The position numbers were made by a program, and so were the translations under genes. Source: Cloeon dipterum (Eukaryota > Arthropoda > Insecta > Ephemeroptera > Baetidae). Taken from it: a stretch of DNA of 64,000 nt. Location: contig NC_088788.1 of the NCBI RefSeq assembly GCF_949628265.1, positions 1,674,001-1,738,000 on the forward strand, given 5' to 3'. The first letter of the stretch is position 1; every line of letters begins with the position of its first letter. Positions 11,533-23,584 of the stretch are shown piece by piece. Below the pieces are notes generated by a model. The model was not told the DNA's origin, did no database searches, and saw only the letters and a list, made by a program, of their open reading frames with translations.

Positions 11533-12869
11533 AGCAAAAACAGCATTTTTCGCAAATCTAATTGACTCGTCTGAATTTAACAGAGAGCTAAAATGTGTTT
11601 ATGTGTATTAGACGGATGAAGTTAATTTAAAAGGTAGGCGTATTACACAAGAATAAGTTGTGCCGGGGAACAGAGCGCGGAGATGAGGGAGGAGCTGAGT
11701 GTCGGAAGTCGGTTCGAGCCCATTTGCTCCCCTATCTAGCTGCGGCGGCGGCCGCACAACCCTAAATTCATAGCTTTTATTTGATGTGCTGGCAAAGCGG
11801 ATTACACAGGTTGCAAAAGAGTAAGAGGCCTGCTGACCTGTCGGAGGAACACACGCGCCGGGGCTTATTTGGACCGACCGACGCGCCAGCCGCCTCTTTT
11901 CCCATGCTCCGAAATGTGCCTGCCCGCGTACGCAGCCAAATAAACACACGTAGGCCAAAATATATACTTCTTCTTCTTTCACTTCCAAAAAATAATGCTC
12001 CTAGGAAATCAATTTTTCCTTTACACAAATGATTTTTTTATTAAATTAAAAAATTTTAAATTAAATTTATTGATTTACGACGCGCACAATTTAATTTCTC
12101 CGTTTGAGCCAATAGTTTTTTTTTTAAATATTTCAATTATTTCAGCTGTTCTCGTGAATGTTGAGAAGCAAAAATGTTGAATCCAGAATTCCAGGTTCAC
12201 TGGACAATGCATTCAGCTCTTTTCCTCATTAAATGCAAACACACCGTGTTGAATAGATGGAAGGAAAACAAAACGCAGCTTTTTAATACGCGCTCGCTCG
12301 CTCGCTATTTTCAAAGCGGTATTTTGTTTTGCAACGCGTGTCACCACGCGGTAAAAACAAAAGTTGAAATAATGATGATAAAATGCTGAAAAAGCGCTTC
12401 TCATGATTGATGGGAAAGAGCGAGCGAAAACAGTTCGATTATATTGTCCGGACAAAAGGCCGCGGGCAAACACGCACAAATGAACAAAAGATAGATCTCG
12501 ATATGTATGCTAATCTTTGGATAACACACAAGCAAAAAATAAACTCTGGCAATATTCGCAGCATTTTTTAAAAAATTTTATTTCATTTTTTAATTTTGTC
12601 CAAAATTTGGTGACCACAATATTATTTTTCCTTCACTGTCAATTTTCACACAAGGCGAACTCACAATCGGCTTTCATTTCTTCTGCACTTGCTTGTCGTT
12701 CCTGCTCCAATTAACTTAATCCATTTTGTTAATTATTGTGTATTTTCATCCGTTACAAGAATACATACACCCTACACGCGATAGCGATATTATTTGTAGT
12801 GTTTTTATCCTAAAAACCTTAGACGTAACATTTTTAGCGTGAGTTTCTCTCGAGGGACACGCCCAGTTC
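11533..12869. other. Intergenic, no gene seen
   Basis: GC-richer patches lie at 11,640-11,960 and 12,280-12,480. Overlapping open frames on both strands up to 126 codons lack domain-like sequence. Confidence 0.45.
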
Positions 12870-13126
12870 TTCCTTCGACCGGGTTTTCATATTAAAAATG
12901 ATTCTATAGATTTTTAAACAATATTCAGCGTCGAAACGGCTGAATAGGGGGGCGTAACCGAGGGAATACAATATGGCTAGCCGCTCGTAGGGGGCGTGGT
13001 GCACCGCAAAATTGTTTTCCCTCGGTTACGCCCCCTTATTCAGCCGTTTCGACGCCGAACATTTCGTTTTTTCGCGTTCTAGTATTTTTTAAAACCAAAA
13101 ACCCCGGTGCCAAAAGTCGAAGGAAA
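12870..13126. mobile_element. Palindromic MITE, family D, copy 1
   Basis: The two arms are near-perfect inverted copies. The left arm reads CGTCGAAACGGCTGAATA then GGGGGGCGTAACCGAGG, and the right arm is the complement. The outer ends also pair (CTTCGACCGGG against CCCGGTGCCAAAAGTCGAAG). A second copy lies at 46,428-46,648. There is no coding capacity. Confidence 0.8.
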
Positions 13127-14298
13127 CATTTATCCAAATTAACACGAAATTCCCTTCAAGCCAACCACATTTTCTTTCCAAGGCTGTGACTTCGTTTTAC
13201 CGAAACAGGGAAAGCAAGCCACACGAGAATAACAATTTCTTTCTTCGTTAATTAATTAATTGAAAAAAAAATACAGAAATTGCTATGTGCCATTTATTCC
13301 AGATTAAAATAAAAAGCTGAACGTCAAATCTCAAGCTGTCAGTTCTGCGAAACCAAAACTACTACATCACAGCATGTTGGTGACCAAAAACAATAACAGG
13401 GAACGCAATCTGGCTGTTTCGAGAGCGCAGGACCATTGCACCGAGCCCAATAAAATGAACGAACGAACGAACGAAAGAAATGGCGCGCAAGTGAACACTT
13501 GTTGATACCCTTTTAATTACACACTAGGTTGTACTTCAATCTTTTCAAATATGCAAGTAGTGAGGACTGCTGAACAGAAGTGGATCAGTTACAGTTATTT
13601 ATTTTATTATTACGTAAATCGCCTTGAACAAAACTGCTGCTCATTTCCTTAATTTTAAAATATTGATAGCCAAAAACCGTCATTTAAATTAAAAAAAGTT
13701 GATGCGATGATTAAAATAATTTCGTGACGAAATAATTTGAGGCCAAATTAAAGTTGGTATCCGCCCTCGCCAAAACCGTTGTTAATTAATCGTGTTAAAA
13801 GCAGGCAGTTGTTTTCTTTGATTTGCGACTATGAAAACCAAAAGTCGAACCAGCCTCCAATGTGTTGTTGAGTTTTAAGTATGAAATCACACTGCAACGA
13901 ATTCAGTTCACCACGGCAGAAACTTTAGTTCCAGATATATAATGTGTATATCGAGAAGATTCGCTCTGATCTCGCTCTGATCTCACTATTGGCGGCTTCT
14001 AAAACCATTTCGACACAAACACTGACAAAAGAAAGCGAATCGGCGAATACAAATAATGATAATTGATAAGACAAAAAAACGCGACATTTTCCCGACATCG
14101 AAGCAAGTCTGGAAAAACCTTCGGAGTGCTTTTTTTAAGCAGAAACTTAAATTAAAACTGGCAACAGCAGTGTTGGCCACCCTGCAGTAAGTGGAACCAA
14201 AAAGTGTTCATGCAGGTCAGCAGCATAAATCGACAGTAATAATACATGGTTCACATTAAACATATCACATTTTTAGCAACGTTGCGCATCAGAATTCG
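13127..14298 (-). other. Probable 3' untranslated and downstream region of the FBXW7-like gene
   Basis: This is the sequence downstream of the minus-strand stop codon at 14,299. On the minus strand, overlapping AATAAA signals occur at about 13,598-13,608, a plausible polyadenylation region roughly 0.7 kb after the stop. No other coding sequence is evident. Confidence 0.4.
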
Positions 14299-17200
14299 CT
14301 AAGAGGCGATCGGGTCGGGCTCATCGAACAGCGACGTGCTCGACTGGCTGCTCGTCGGCGCCCCCTCGTCTTCGGGGTGCGCGTCAAAGTCGAGAACGAG
14401 CAGCTTCGTCTCCTCGGTGCCGTTGCGGCTGCCCACGGCGCACACGAGCGTCGTCTCCGTCGCCCTTATGCGCCAAACCACACCCCCCGAGCCGCCGCTG
14501 TCCAACGCGATCAGGTTCCTGATGAACTCACCTGGTAAATGATAATTTTTATTATTAGATGACATTTTTTCTTTAATAAAAATCTATGCTGAGCAAATTT
14601 CATCACTTTAATTAATTTAGCAGACGCAGGACGATATTGGCGGTGTCTTTTCCAGGTTTAAAATAATAATAATTCACTTTGTGACTCGGGGGATGAAATT
14701 ATGGCCAGTAGGGGTTGAGGGGTAAGGGGTGAGCAGCCTAAAAACTATTCAGCTCGCCAGGGGAAGTCAAGCCAAGTCGAACGGTGTGCAGTTTTTGCAT
14801 TTCTGACGGTTAAAATCCGCAAAAAATTTTAAAAACCCGAAATTTTAATTTAAATTTCTTAAAATTAAAGCTTAAAACTCCCTTTAAATTTCCTCACAAG
14901 TTTACATGTACTCTGAGACCACTTATGAGGAGCGTTTCGGATCTTCAAAGTATTTTAAAATAAAAAAACGGAAATTTTCGAAAATGACCCTTGATGACCT
15001 CTAATTATGTGTTCATTCGATTGGGCTTGACGAGAGGAGTTTAACGCATATTTTAACTTTTAAACTGCACCAATTATTTCATTCTCAAAATACGCCGCAA
15101 ATTCGGAAACCCCGCAAAAACGATTTTTTTTTTGGTTACTCATTGATTCAAGACTCACAGCAATTTGAGGCACTTCTGATCCACTTAAAAACATTTAAAC
15201 AGTGACCCGTTTTCAGACAAGGATAAAATTTAAATGCGGCTACACAATTGAAGTTTTGTCTTACCTGTTTTCACGTCCCACAGCTTGACCGTGCCGTCGT
15301 CCGAGGAGGTGATGACAAACTTGCTATTGAACTGGAGGCAGGTTACGGCAGACTGGTGCTTGTTGGGCCCTGAAAGCAGAGTGATGCACAAATTAGATTT
15401 TTTTTTCAAAAGGTGTTAGTGTTTTAAAATTCAGCAGTTGATAGCAGCGTCAAAAACTGCCTAAATTCAGAAAGCTACTGAGCAAAATTTTCTCGTTTAC
15501 TATTTTCGCACAAAATTCGTTTGAAAATTTCAACTGGCCGTTAAAGAACTGCTCAAGAAATACTCAAAATCAGGTTAATTTATTCAAGAGTCACTTCAGA
15601 TTTTTTTAATTTTAATAATTTCAAAACCTACCTGAGAGAGTCTGCAGACAGCGTCCAGAGACAATGTCCCAGACCTTGACGGTCGAGTCGGCATTTCCGG
15701 AAACGAGGATGCGGTTGCGCAGCTCCATGCCTGAGGTGAGCGACTGGTGGCCGATCAGCGTGTGCTTGAGGGTGCCGTTGCGCACGTCCCACACCCTGAT
15801 GCTCGTGTCGAGCGACCCGCTGACCACGTGCTTGCCGTCGAACTGCAGCGAGTAGACGCGGTTCGTGTGGCCCTGCAGCGTGTGCAGGCACTCCTCGCGC
15901 TCCGGGTTCCACACCTTGACCATGTAGTCGTAGGCGCCGCTGACCACCAGCTTGCCGTCGTACTGCACGCACCGCACCGCCGCCAGGTGGCCCACCAGCA
16001 CGTGCAGGCACACGCCCGTCTCGATGTTCCACACGCGCAGGGTTGCGTCGCGCGAACCACTCACCACCCTGAAAAATTAAAACGTTTGGGAACGTGAGAT
16101 TACAAGAAGGAACCGAAAATTATCGTGTTCTTTCCGGTGAGACGGCGATATTGACCAAAAAACTCAAATATAAGCGACGGCGTTCAGGTCGCGTGACCTG
16201 AGGAAGGTTGGTGACAAGCAAGGGTGATAAATCGTCACCGAGTATCACAAAACGTGCTCAAAATTACTGAAAAAGTATGAAAAACCGGCCTGAGAGCGGA
16301 TCTCAGGTCGGGATACCCTGAAAAAGGTCATATGGGTACCGCAGGTCAAAGCCCTTCCAAAGACCTGTCCGATGAGGGGTCGCAGTCCATGATCGGATGA
16401 ACGGCTGAATTTTAAGAAAAATAAAACCATTTTCGCCTGTGAACATTACGTGTCGCGGAGCCGAAAAAACTGAAAAAATTAATTTGAAAATTTCTATGGG
16501 AGCGAAAAATCTGAAAATCGGTTGTCAGACTGGCAGCGGTCCTGCGCGTGCGATAGAGTCGGCAAATCCCTTCAACTTTGCTCAGTTAAGAAAAAATAAT
16601 ATATTTTTGATTTCCCAAGTTAGCCTAGTGCAAAAATCACATTTTTTCAAAGTTCAAAATCCATCTCCTCCTAGGTTTTCGATCCGATCGGCTTGCATTT
16701 GGTCTCAATATTTCGCGTCGATTGAGGATCCTTTTTTTAATTTTCCCTGGACCGGAGATATGGCCGGCGGAAATTATTGAAAATTTCGACTTTTCCGAAA
16801 ATTTAGCAGAAAACAAAACGCGATAATTCGATAAATGGTCCGCTTTAAACGAACCACACACGGGTGGATGCGCCTCACCAAGGGGCGTCGATTGGTACCG
16901 AAATCAGCGCCGGCGGGCCCATAGGGCCCTGTCTGGGCCCCGAAAACCAAAGTTAGCAAGTGCCAGAAATCGCGTTTCTTCGATTTTAAAAATTAATAAC
17001 ATGACTCCTGTGGGGCACACAACAGAAATTAAAGTTCATCTGACTCGCTGTAAAATTCTGCATCTTTTGGGAAAAAACCCTTTGATGTCAGAGAGGACAC
17101 AAAAATTAAAAAAACCTCTACGACGTTAAAGTCTCCGAATTGAATTTTTAAAAAATATTTTCACTCACTTCTTGCCGTGGAGATGCATGCAGCGAACGGT

Positions 17201-20200
17201 GGACGTGTGTCCGTACAACGTGTGCAGACACTGGCCAGTCTCGGCGTTCCAGACCTTCAGGGTGCGGTCTGTGCTGCCGCTAATTACAGTGGAGCCGTGC
17301 ATCTGGGACGACCACACGCCTCCAATGTGACCCACCAACACCCGAAGACACTGAAACGAAAATTAGCAAAACCAATATGGATTTAACAAGAGGAGCGCCT
17401 ACCTTTCCTGTCGTTGCAGACCAAACCCTCAATGTGTTATCATCAGATCCGCTGAGTATTCTACTATCAGAAAATTGCAGGCAAGTTATGACGTGGTCGT
17501 CGTGACCTTTGAGCACTTTGGGCGGACGAATCGGCTTTTTGCGCCAGTTCATCTCGATGCTATGTTGACGCAGAAAAGCCGCCTGCAGAATTAAAGAAAA
17601 GTTAAAACCCTCAGGAAACTCTAAACTATAAAAATTAGAGGTCCAGCCGCCGGAAAAAATGGTAAAAAATAGGGATTTTTTCCCTTCTTCAAACTGTTTC
17701 GACATTTCAGTTTCACACACTAAAAGGCCAAAAAATTTAGAATTTTTAATACCAAATCCAGGTCAAAGGAAAAATCCCTGTTAAAAAAAATGTGTTTTGG
17801 CCCTTCTGCCAAGTCGGTCCCGCCAGCGGCTGACCGAGACCTCTAATAAAAATCTTTCAACGTTCAATAAAATAAAGACAAACCTTCCAGGGCGATGGTG
17901 TCGGCTGAGATATTGTGCTAAAAGAAGTACTGGCTGATGAGGGACTAAACCTGGGGTTGTCGAGAGCGCTGGTGGAGCTGCCCCCGATGGAAGAAATAAT
18001 GGCTGAAATGAGTTGCGAAGACGAGAAATCCCTCCTTGCCACCGGCACCGTCTGTCCGACACCAAAAATGAGTCACAAACGTTGAACTGATTGGGAGTGA
18101 GAGTGCGTTACCCATGGCGAGTCGATTCCCGACGCCTTGCACTTCTCGCGCCACAGCAAGTTGTCCTCGGAGAGCAGGCGCCAGTAGCGACACGTCTGCG
18201 CCGCTCGCAGCAAATCGGCTGGCTCCAAGAAACTAAGTACGTGCAACGCCAACTGCGAAAACATTTATTTAAAATTATTGTAGCATTCCGAAAAAAATCT
18301 GGAGTTAAAAAAAATCTTATTTTCCGAGTTTTGAACCGGAATTTCTCGAAAACAAAAAATCCTCAACTATAAAAATTTCTGCTAGGTTCAAACTAAATTC
18401 AGTGGCAATACCGGCGGCGAATTTGCCTGAAAAAAAAAAAACGAAAACCCAAGTCCGTTGAAACCGGGAGAGGAAATTTCAGAAACCTAATTTATTTTAA
18501 ATTACAGCTAACAAAATAAATGAACAAACCTCCTTGGGAAGAAGAGAGATGAAGTCCCGCTGGAACTGCGGCTCGATTATCTCCATCATGTGTCGCACCT
18601 GGACCGGCTCGCACGAGTCGATAAGCGAGTCCAAGGCCATGAGGCGCTCGCCGCTGTTCCAATTCTTGAAGGTGTCGATCCAGCTCTTCAGCTTGGGCGG
18701 CTGCGGAGTTGGGAAGACGTTCATCTTCCATGGTGGGTACAGCTTCTTCAGACGCTTCCTCTCCAGCGCGCCTTCCGATTCGCCTTCGTCTGTGCTGCTG
18801 TCCTCGAGCGACTCGTCCCCAGGGCCACGTCGCCGCACCACTCTATCACTGCTTTCTGCTTCAGTCTCCATATTCAGCTTTCGCTTCCTCTGCAACAGGA
18901 CAAAAACAAAATTAATTATTAATTCTTATAACACGAGATATTTTCTAAGGGTGGAAAATTAATAAGTAAAAATGCAGTGCAGTGGTAAAACCATTTTATC
19001 CATTTTTAGGCAGAAAATGGCATTTTAAAAGAGGAGATTTGACCACTCTGACAGCAATTTCACATTTTCATAGGGAAAAATTGGAAATATTCTAAAAAAT
19101 CACGTTGCTATCCCAAAAATTTTTAAGCTAACTGTTTATGACAAGGTTAACTGGCGAGGAACTTACGTTATTGTTCGTTAATACCTAACATATCTGACGA
19201 GAGATAAGTAGAATTAAGGTTTCAATAGGAAACCGGTCTAAAAGCTTTGTCTGAGTGAAGAGACACGCAGTATTACGCTTCAGAAATTGAAGCACGTTGA
19301 GAAATGTTCAGGAATGATCAGAATTGGCTTTGGTATTGCGTGGAATTTGTGTAAAAATTTATCACTGAATAGTTGCCATTGAGAAAGGAGCATTAATTTG
19401 AAATAGCCACCACAATAGCGTGTTGAAATTGAGTCTTTACCAATAAAACGTACCGATTTTAGAAAACAAATTTTGTAATGATTGTTTTTTTACTCTGAAA
19501 ATGCCAGTTTTTATTCAATTGTGATGATATTTAACAGCAAGATAAGACAAATCGATCAATGGGTCATTTTCGACGCTCCGGAAAAGTCCCTAATTTTTAA
19601 AATTTTGCCGGAAAATTGGCTTATGTCTCAAAAACAGTTCGATATGACGTTTAAAAAAATTTCTGAGCTTACTGCCAAGTTGTATAGCTCAATTTTTATT
19701 GTTGAGAGCAAAATTATATATTTTATTTTAATTTACTAATTTTGCATTTTGAATTAACGTGATTTTTTTAATGAAAAAATGATGCAAGGAAATTTTGATG
19801 AAGATTTAAAAATAGGAAATTTCATAAGCTTTCAATGTTTATTATTTTTTTGCTTTCCGAAAGCCTTGTCGGATATTTCTTAATTTTTTCAGGACGTCAA
19901 AAATGACCAACTAATCGAAATTAAATTACAGAAAAAACAATATTCAAAGGTTTCGACAGAAACTAAAATGTTGAATCCTAAGAGTGTCTTTGTCAACATT
20001 TAAATTATGTAAATAACAAATACATTCAAAGCCGCCATTTAATTTAAATAAATAATTTAAATAAATTCCACTGCGATTTCAGACTCAATTCTGCCACTGT
20101 GCATTCTTCACTTAATTTACTTTCTTTTGACGTGCTAAAAACCAAAATCAGTTCAGCCTATCGCCATAGAATCGTGAAAAACTATTTATAGAAATAAAAA

Positions 20201-22676
20201 ATCTTTTCCGACGGTAATACGGCGATTGGCTGAACCGATTTTGGTTTCCAGAACGTCAAAAGAAAGCCTATTAAGTGGAGAATTCACTGTATCAGGATTA
20301 AGTCTGAAATCACAGCGGAAACGCCTTAAAATTAAATTTATTACGAAACTATACGGTGGCGCCATCTGTTTGCTTCTTCGAACTGGTTTATAACCAAAAT
20401 TTGAAAAACCTACCGAGGAATTGTCCTGGCCAGTGCTGGGAGACAGCTGAGGGGAGAGGCGTTGGTCAGCTGTCTCGGTTGAGGTAGAAGGTGCGGTGGC
20501 GACAGACCAGGGGGCGTCAACCACATCGAGGACTTCAGCGGGCTTGGACTGTGAGCTGCCCATGTCCTCCGACTCGTCCGAGCTGCTGTACAAGGCGAGT
20601 TTGTTGCACAGGATGTCCTCGACGGGCTTCAGCGCATCGTCCACCTCGACGTCGGCACCCAGCGGCGGCGAGTCGCTCACGGTCACGTGCTCCTCCACTT
20701 GGCTAGACGACGTTCCGCAGCAATCCCACCACAAGTCCTCGGGGTGTCCCTAGAAAGTCACAAATGTCGCCACTAGACGCAAGCTCCTTCTCTATGCAAG
20801 CCGTGTCTGTTGAATTGACAAGCAATTCGTGATATCCGCATTGTTCACATTTTTTTTTTAACCGACTGAGGAATGAAAAATTACTGTCGGTAAAGAGGGG
20901 ATCGATACAGGCCGACAGTTGAAAATTATTTGAATTGTTGTAACGGTAAAAAAAATTATTTCTTCAATTTAAAAGAGGAATGATACTGGAAAAGCCTGGA
21001 AAATGGTTGTTGCCAATGCATAAACTCATCCCTTAGGATTCATTTAAAGCCTTAATTGACCTAAGGAGCGCTGTAATTTTTTGAGAAAATTGGCTGGAAA
21101 GTTACCGTGCTTTTCAAATGGTAATGGCTGTCTCCTTACTTGAAATCCGATTTAATTTCAAAAGCAAGAGTTTCCCCAATAAGTGGCAGACACAATTGGA
21201 CAGATCTCGACGAGAGGAATCGAAATTTGCCAAGAAAATATGTTCAAGCACTCAAAATTTTGGAGAAAATTGGCAAAATTTGAATTTTTATTGTAGGAAG
21301 GTCATTTTTTACTATTGCAAATTGTTGGACAAATTGTTTATCGGTCAATTGTTTAAGGCATCCAACAATTTAAATATTTATCAATTGTTGCCCAATATCA
21401 TTCCACTTTAAAATAATAAAAAATTCAAATTTTTCAAATTTTCTCTAAAATTTTAAGCGTTTGACCACATTTTTTAGGCAGATTTCGATTCCTCTGGTCG
21501 ACATCTGTCCAACAGCTTGTGAAACCTTTAAGGGAAACTCTTTGTTATAAAATAAAATAAATTTGCACCAAGTATTTTCCAGGATTTTGCCAATAAATTT
21601 AAAATTTTACCGAATTTCGCGGCAATTAATTTTTTCTCGTCACGAAATTTAAAACAAGTAGTGTTCTAATTATGGGGAAATTTCCCTAAAAATGAAAGAA
21701 ATCATTGTTTTTGTTAGGATTACGGTGCTTTCCGCTTGATTTTCATGCATAATTTAGGGCCAATTTCCTCCGAGAGATTAGATTAGAGAATATTGTATCA
21801 AATATAGCAACGATTTTCCTCCCTCTTTGATTAGCATTTATTTTACCGCATTTATTATATTTTTTAACGTCAATAATTGACCCGCAGTTTGTAATTTTGA
21901 GAATTTTCCGAAGGTAAATCGAGAGGATAAACACAATTGGCTTCATTTTCCTTGTAGAACTTCTGGGAAACATAATGAAAACCACCTTTGATGTGGCATC
22001 ATAGCTTGCTTTCATTGGGTTATTTAAAAACCAGAAAAACATCAATATTTTTTAACCTTTGGTTGGCCTAGATTCGTTTTTATCTGAAAAATGCAAATTT
22101 TCCCCCTCAAATGTCTTCAATTTTGGACACTTGTGATGCTTGCATGGACCAACAGTCACAAGATTCTAACAGACTGGATATTTATATAGAAAAAATTATT
22201 GCTGAATTGATTAAAAGTCACCACATTGTTTATTTTTTAATATTTAAATTTATTAAGGAGCCGTGAGTCCGTGGGAACCCCCACGAGGCTCAAAATTTTC
22301 GGTTTGGTAAATCAGAAATGAAGCAAATGATTGGAAATTAATCTCAAGGGAGTCTACACGTGTCATGTTCTCTCGTTAGAATTTCAGAAAAATGTTTCTG
22401 TCACGTGCAACTAAATTTCAAATCATTTTGCTGGTGTTTTTAATGAGTTTGAAATAAAAACGAAACCTCATTGAGCTAAAATAATCTCTATATTACGTTT
22501 GAAATAAAAAACCATTAATATCTGCAAAAAGGCAGGCTGTTAAAAAAACACCGATGACAAATAAATAAATAAATAAAGTCTCTGGGTGTGGCTCCGATGG
22601 GATAAAACCCTCGATTTTCTCGCCAATGACGGGGATGCAAGAGACAAAAAATGCTCACCTTTTCAGCGCCATCCAT
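14299..22676 (-). CDS. FBXW7: F-box/WD40 substrate receptor of SCF ubiquitin ligase (FBXW7/archipelago)
   Basis: Substrate-recognition subunit of an SCF E3 ligase; in animals the family targets phosphorylated cyclin E, Myc and Notch. Coding exons, minus strand, 5' to 3': 22676-22659, 20749-20414, 18889-18530, 18252-18112, 18051-17884, 17582-17403, 17350-17169, 16068-15632, 15369-15265, 14531-14299. Phases agree at every junction, giving 719 codons. The start MDGAEK is split by a GT donor from an acidic Ser-rich exon. Residues about 185-238 form the dimerisation segment ([19 protein letters not shown]), 234-285 the F-box ([15 protein letters not shown]), and from about 350 the WD40 propeller, ending in the family tail [13 protein letters not shown]. 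The phosphodegron-contacting arginines in [18 protein letters not shown] and [11 protein letters not shown] are kept. Oddity: the exon after the F-box encodes a Ser/Pro-rich linker. Basic runs (RKRK, ERKRLKK) suggest nuclear import. Confidence 0.96.
14690..14850. repeat. Family A repeat fragment in last FBXW7 intron
   Basis: A short decayed piece with the GGGGTGAGCAG, CTCGCCAGGGGA and GTCGAACGGTG modules of family A, inside the intron between 15,264 and 14,532. Confidence 0.5.
14880..15130. repeat. Interspersed repeat, family H, copy 1
   Basis: It shares GTTCATTCGATTGGGCTTG, CTCTGAGACCA and GAAAATGACC blocks, in the same order, with 43,660-43,890 in an intron of Lar. No coding capacity; class unknown. 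Confidence 0.65.
16120..17080. repeat. Interspersed repeat, family C, copy 2 (reverse orientation)
   Basis: It lies in the FBXW7 intron between 17,168 and 16,069. It holds the family C blocks GGTCGCGTGACCTGAGG, GATGAGGGGTCG, GGGGCGTCGATTGGTACC and GGGCCCATAGGGCCC, reversed relative to copy 1. Confidence 0.75.
20026..20390. mobile_element. Degenerate palindromic MITE, family E
   Basis: It has inverted arms around GACGTGCTAAAAACCAAAA and its complement, and the GCGCCATCTGTT segment seen in the two better copies at 53,093-53,517 and 55,557-55,981. The terminal CCAGTTGCATAAACCC repeat is decayed. It lies in the FBXW7 intron next to the acceptor of exon 3. Confidence 0.6.
20985..21545. repeat. 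Foldback repeat, family G, copy 1
   Basis: The segment with CTGTCTCCTTACTTGAAATC, GAGTTTCCC and GACAGATCTCGACGAGAGG is followed at about 21,470-21,545 by an inverted counterpart (GATTTCGATTCCTCTGGTCG, GGGAAACTC). Related copies are at about 30,880-31,150 and 55,110-55,330. No coding frame. Confidence 0.6.
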
Positions 22677-23584
22677 AATTCAAGATGACGTTGTGGAAGG
22701 AGACCCGAATTACGAGGTCCTCATGGCTGGGGTGCGTCGGCAGTAGCACACCTCATGCTCCCGTTTCGACGACACAATAAATATGTGTGTGCTCTATTGC
22801 GTGTTAATCAGTCTTTATCTGCAAAAGAAAGAATTCACAATGAAAAGATCAGCGCGATTATTAGCTGACGAGCGAGAGTTAGTTGCAGGTGGAAAGAAAG
22901 CAAAAATTGTCACGGCCACGGCTGAACGCCCTTGCGAGAAAAGAAATCGCACGCGAACCCAGGGGTTCGTCGCAAGCCACCCGTGTCTCGCTCTAACGGC
23001 AGCCATCTCAAAGCGAAATCAAGAATTAACAGCCAAAATCGAACCGAGCAGTTTGCAAAATTCGCTGATGCAGTCGTGCAATAATCCGAGTGCGTGACAA
23101 AAACACACACCCTGAATGCGAGCACACGGCCCGTTTTGCGCCCCGTTTTACGTCTTCCGCGAGGCAAAATCAGCTGTGTCGGGTGGGTCGGCCGACGCAG
23201 CGACCCAAATGGTCCATTCCTAGCCGAATCAACAAGAATTCGGCGCCCGATACGGAGGATTAGCCTGAAAAAAGGTCGAGAGCGACAAACCTCGTCTATA
23301 TAATCTCGAAAGTGGCAGACATGTTGGAAATGTTGAAATAAGATCGCACCAGAGCCACCTGCAGCCATCTGTTTGAAAGTGAACGACGTCAGAAAACGAG
23401 TACGTGATTCGTTAACTCTGCCTATAGAGGATGCGATCATTACTAGATGAAATTGTAAAATAGTTCCGCATTTTAACGTTAATTCAAGTTTGCCGCACTT
23501 TTCTTCGCGCATCTTGCTTTCATAACTTGCGCAGGGGCCTGCGAATTTGTGAAAAACTAAACAGCGCGAGATTTGAAATTGTTT
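22677..23584. promoter_or_regulatory. Shared head-to-head promoter region of FBXW7-like and GATAD1-like genes
   Basis: The two start codons diverge across about 0.9 kb, so this interval must contain both 5' untranslated regions and either a bidirectional promoter or two close promoters. It includes a CG-rich part at about 22,920-23,250. I cannot fix the start sites. The minus-strand 200-codon frame in this interval (22,910-23,512) has no recognisable domain and I do not call it a gene. Confidence 0.6.

Noticed and set aside
15628-16097. Additional long frames on both strands over the WD40 exon
   Set aside because: Shadow frames of the GC-rich FBXW7 exon 15,632-16,068. Only one frame continues the WD40 repeats through the splice sites.
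22910-23512. Minus-strand 200-codon frame between FBXW7 and GATAD1
   Set aside because: No family recognised. It lies in a promoter/5' untranslated interval and its composition is not convincing for a protein.
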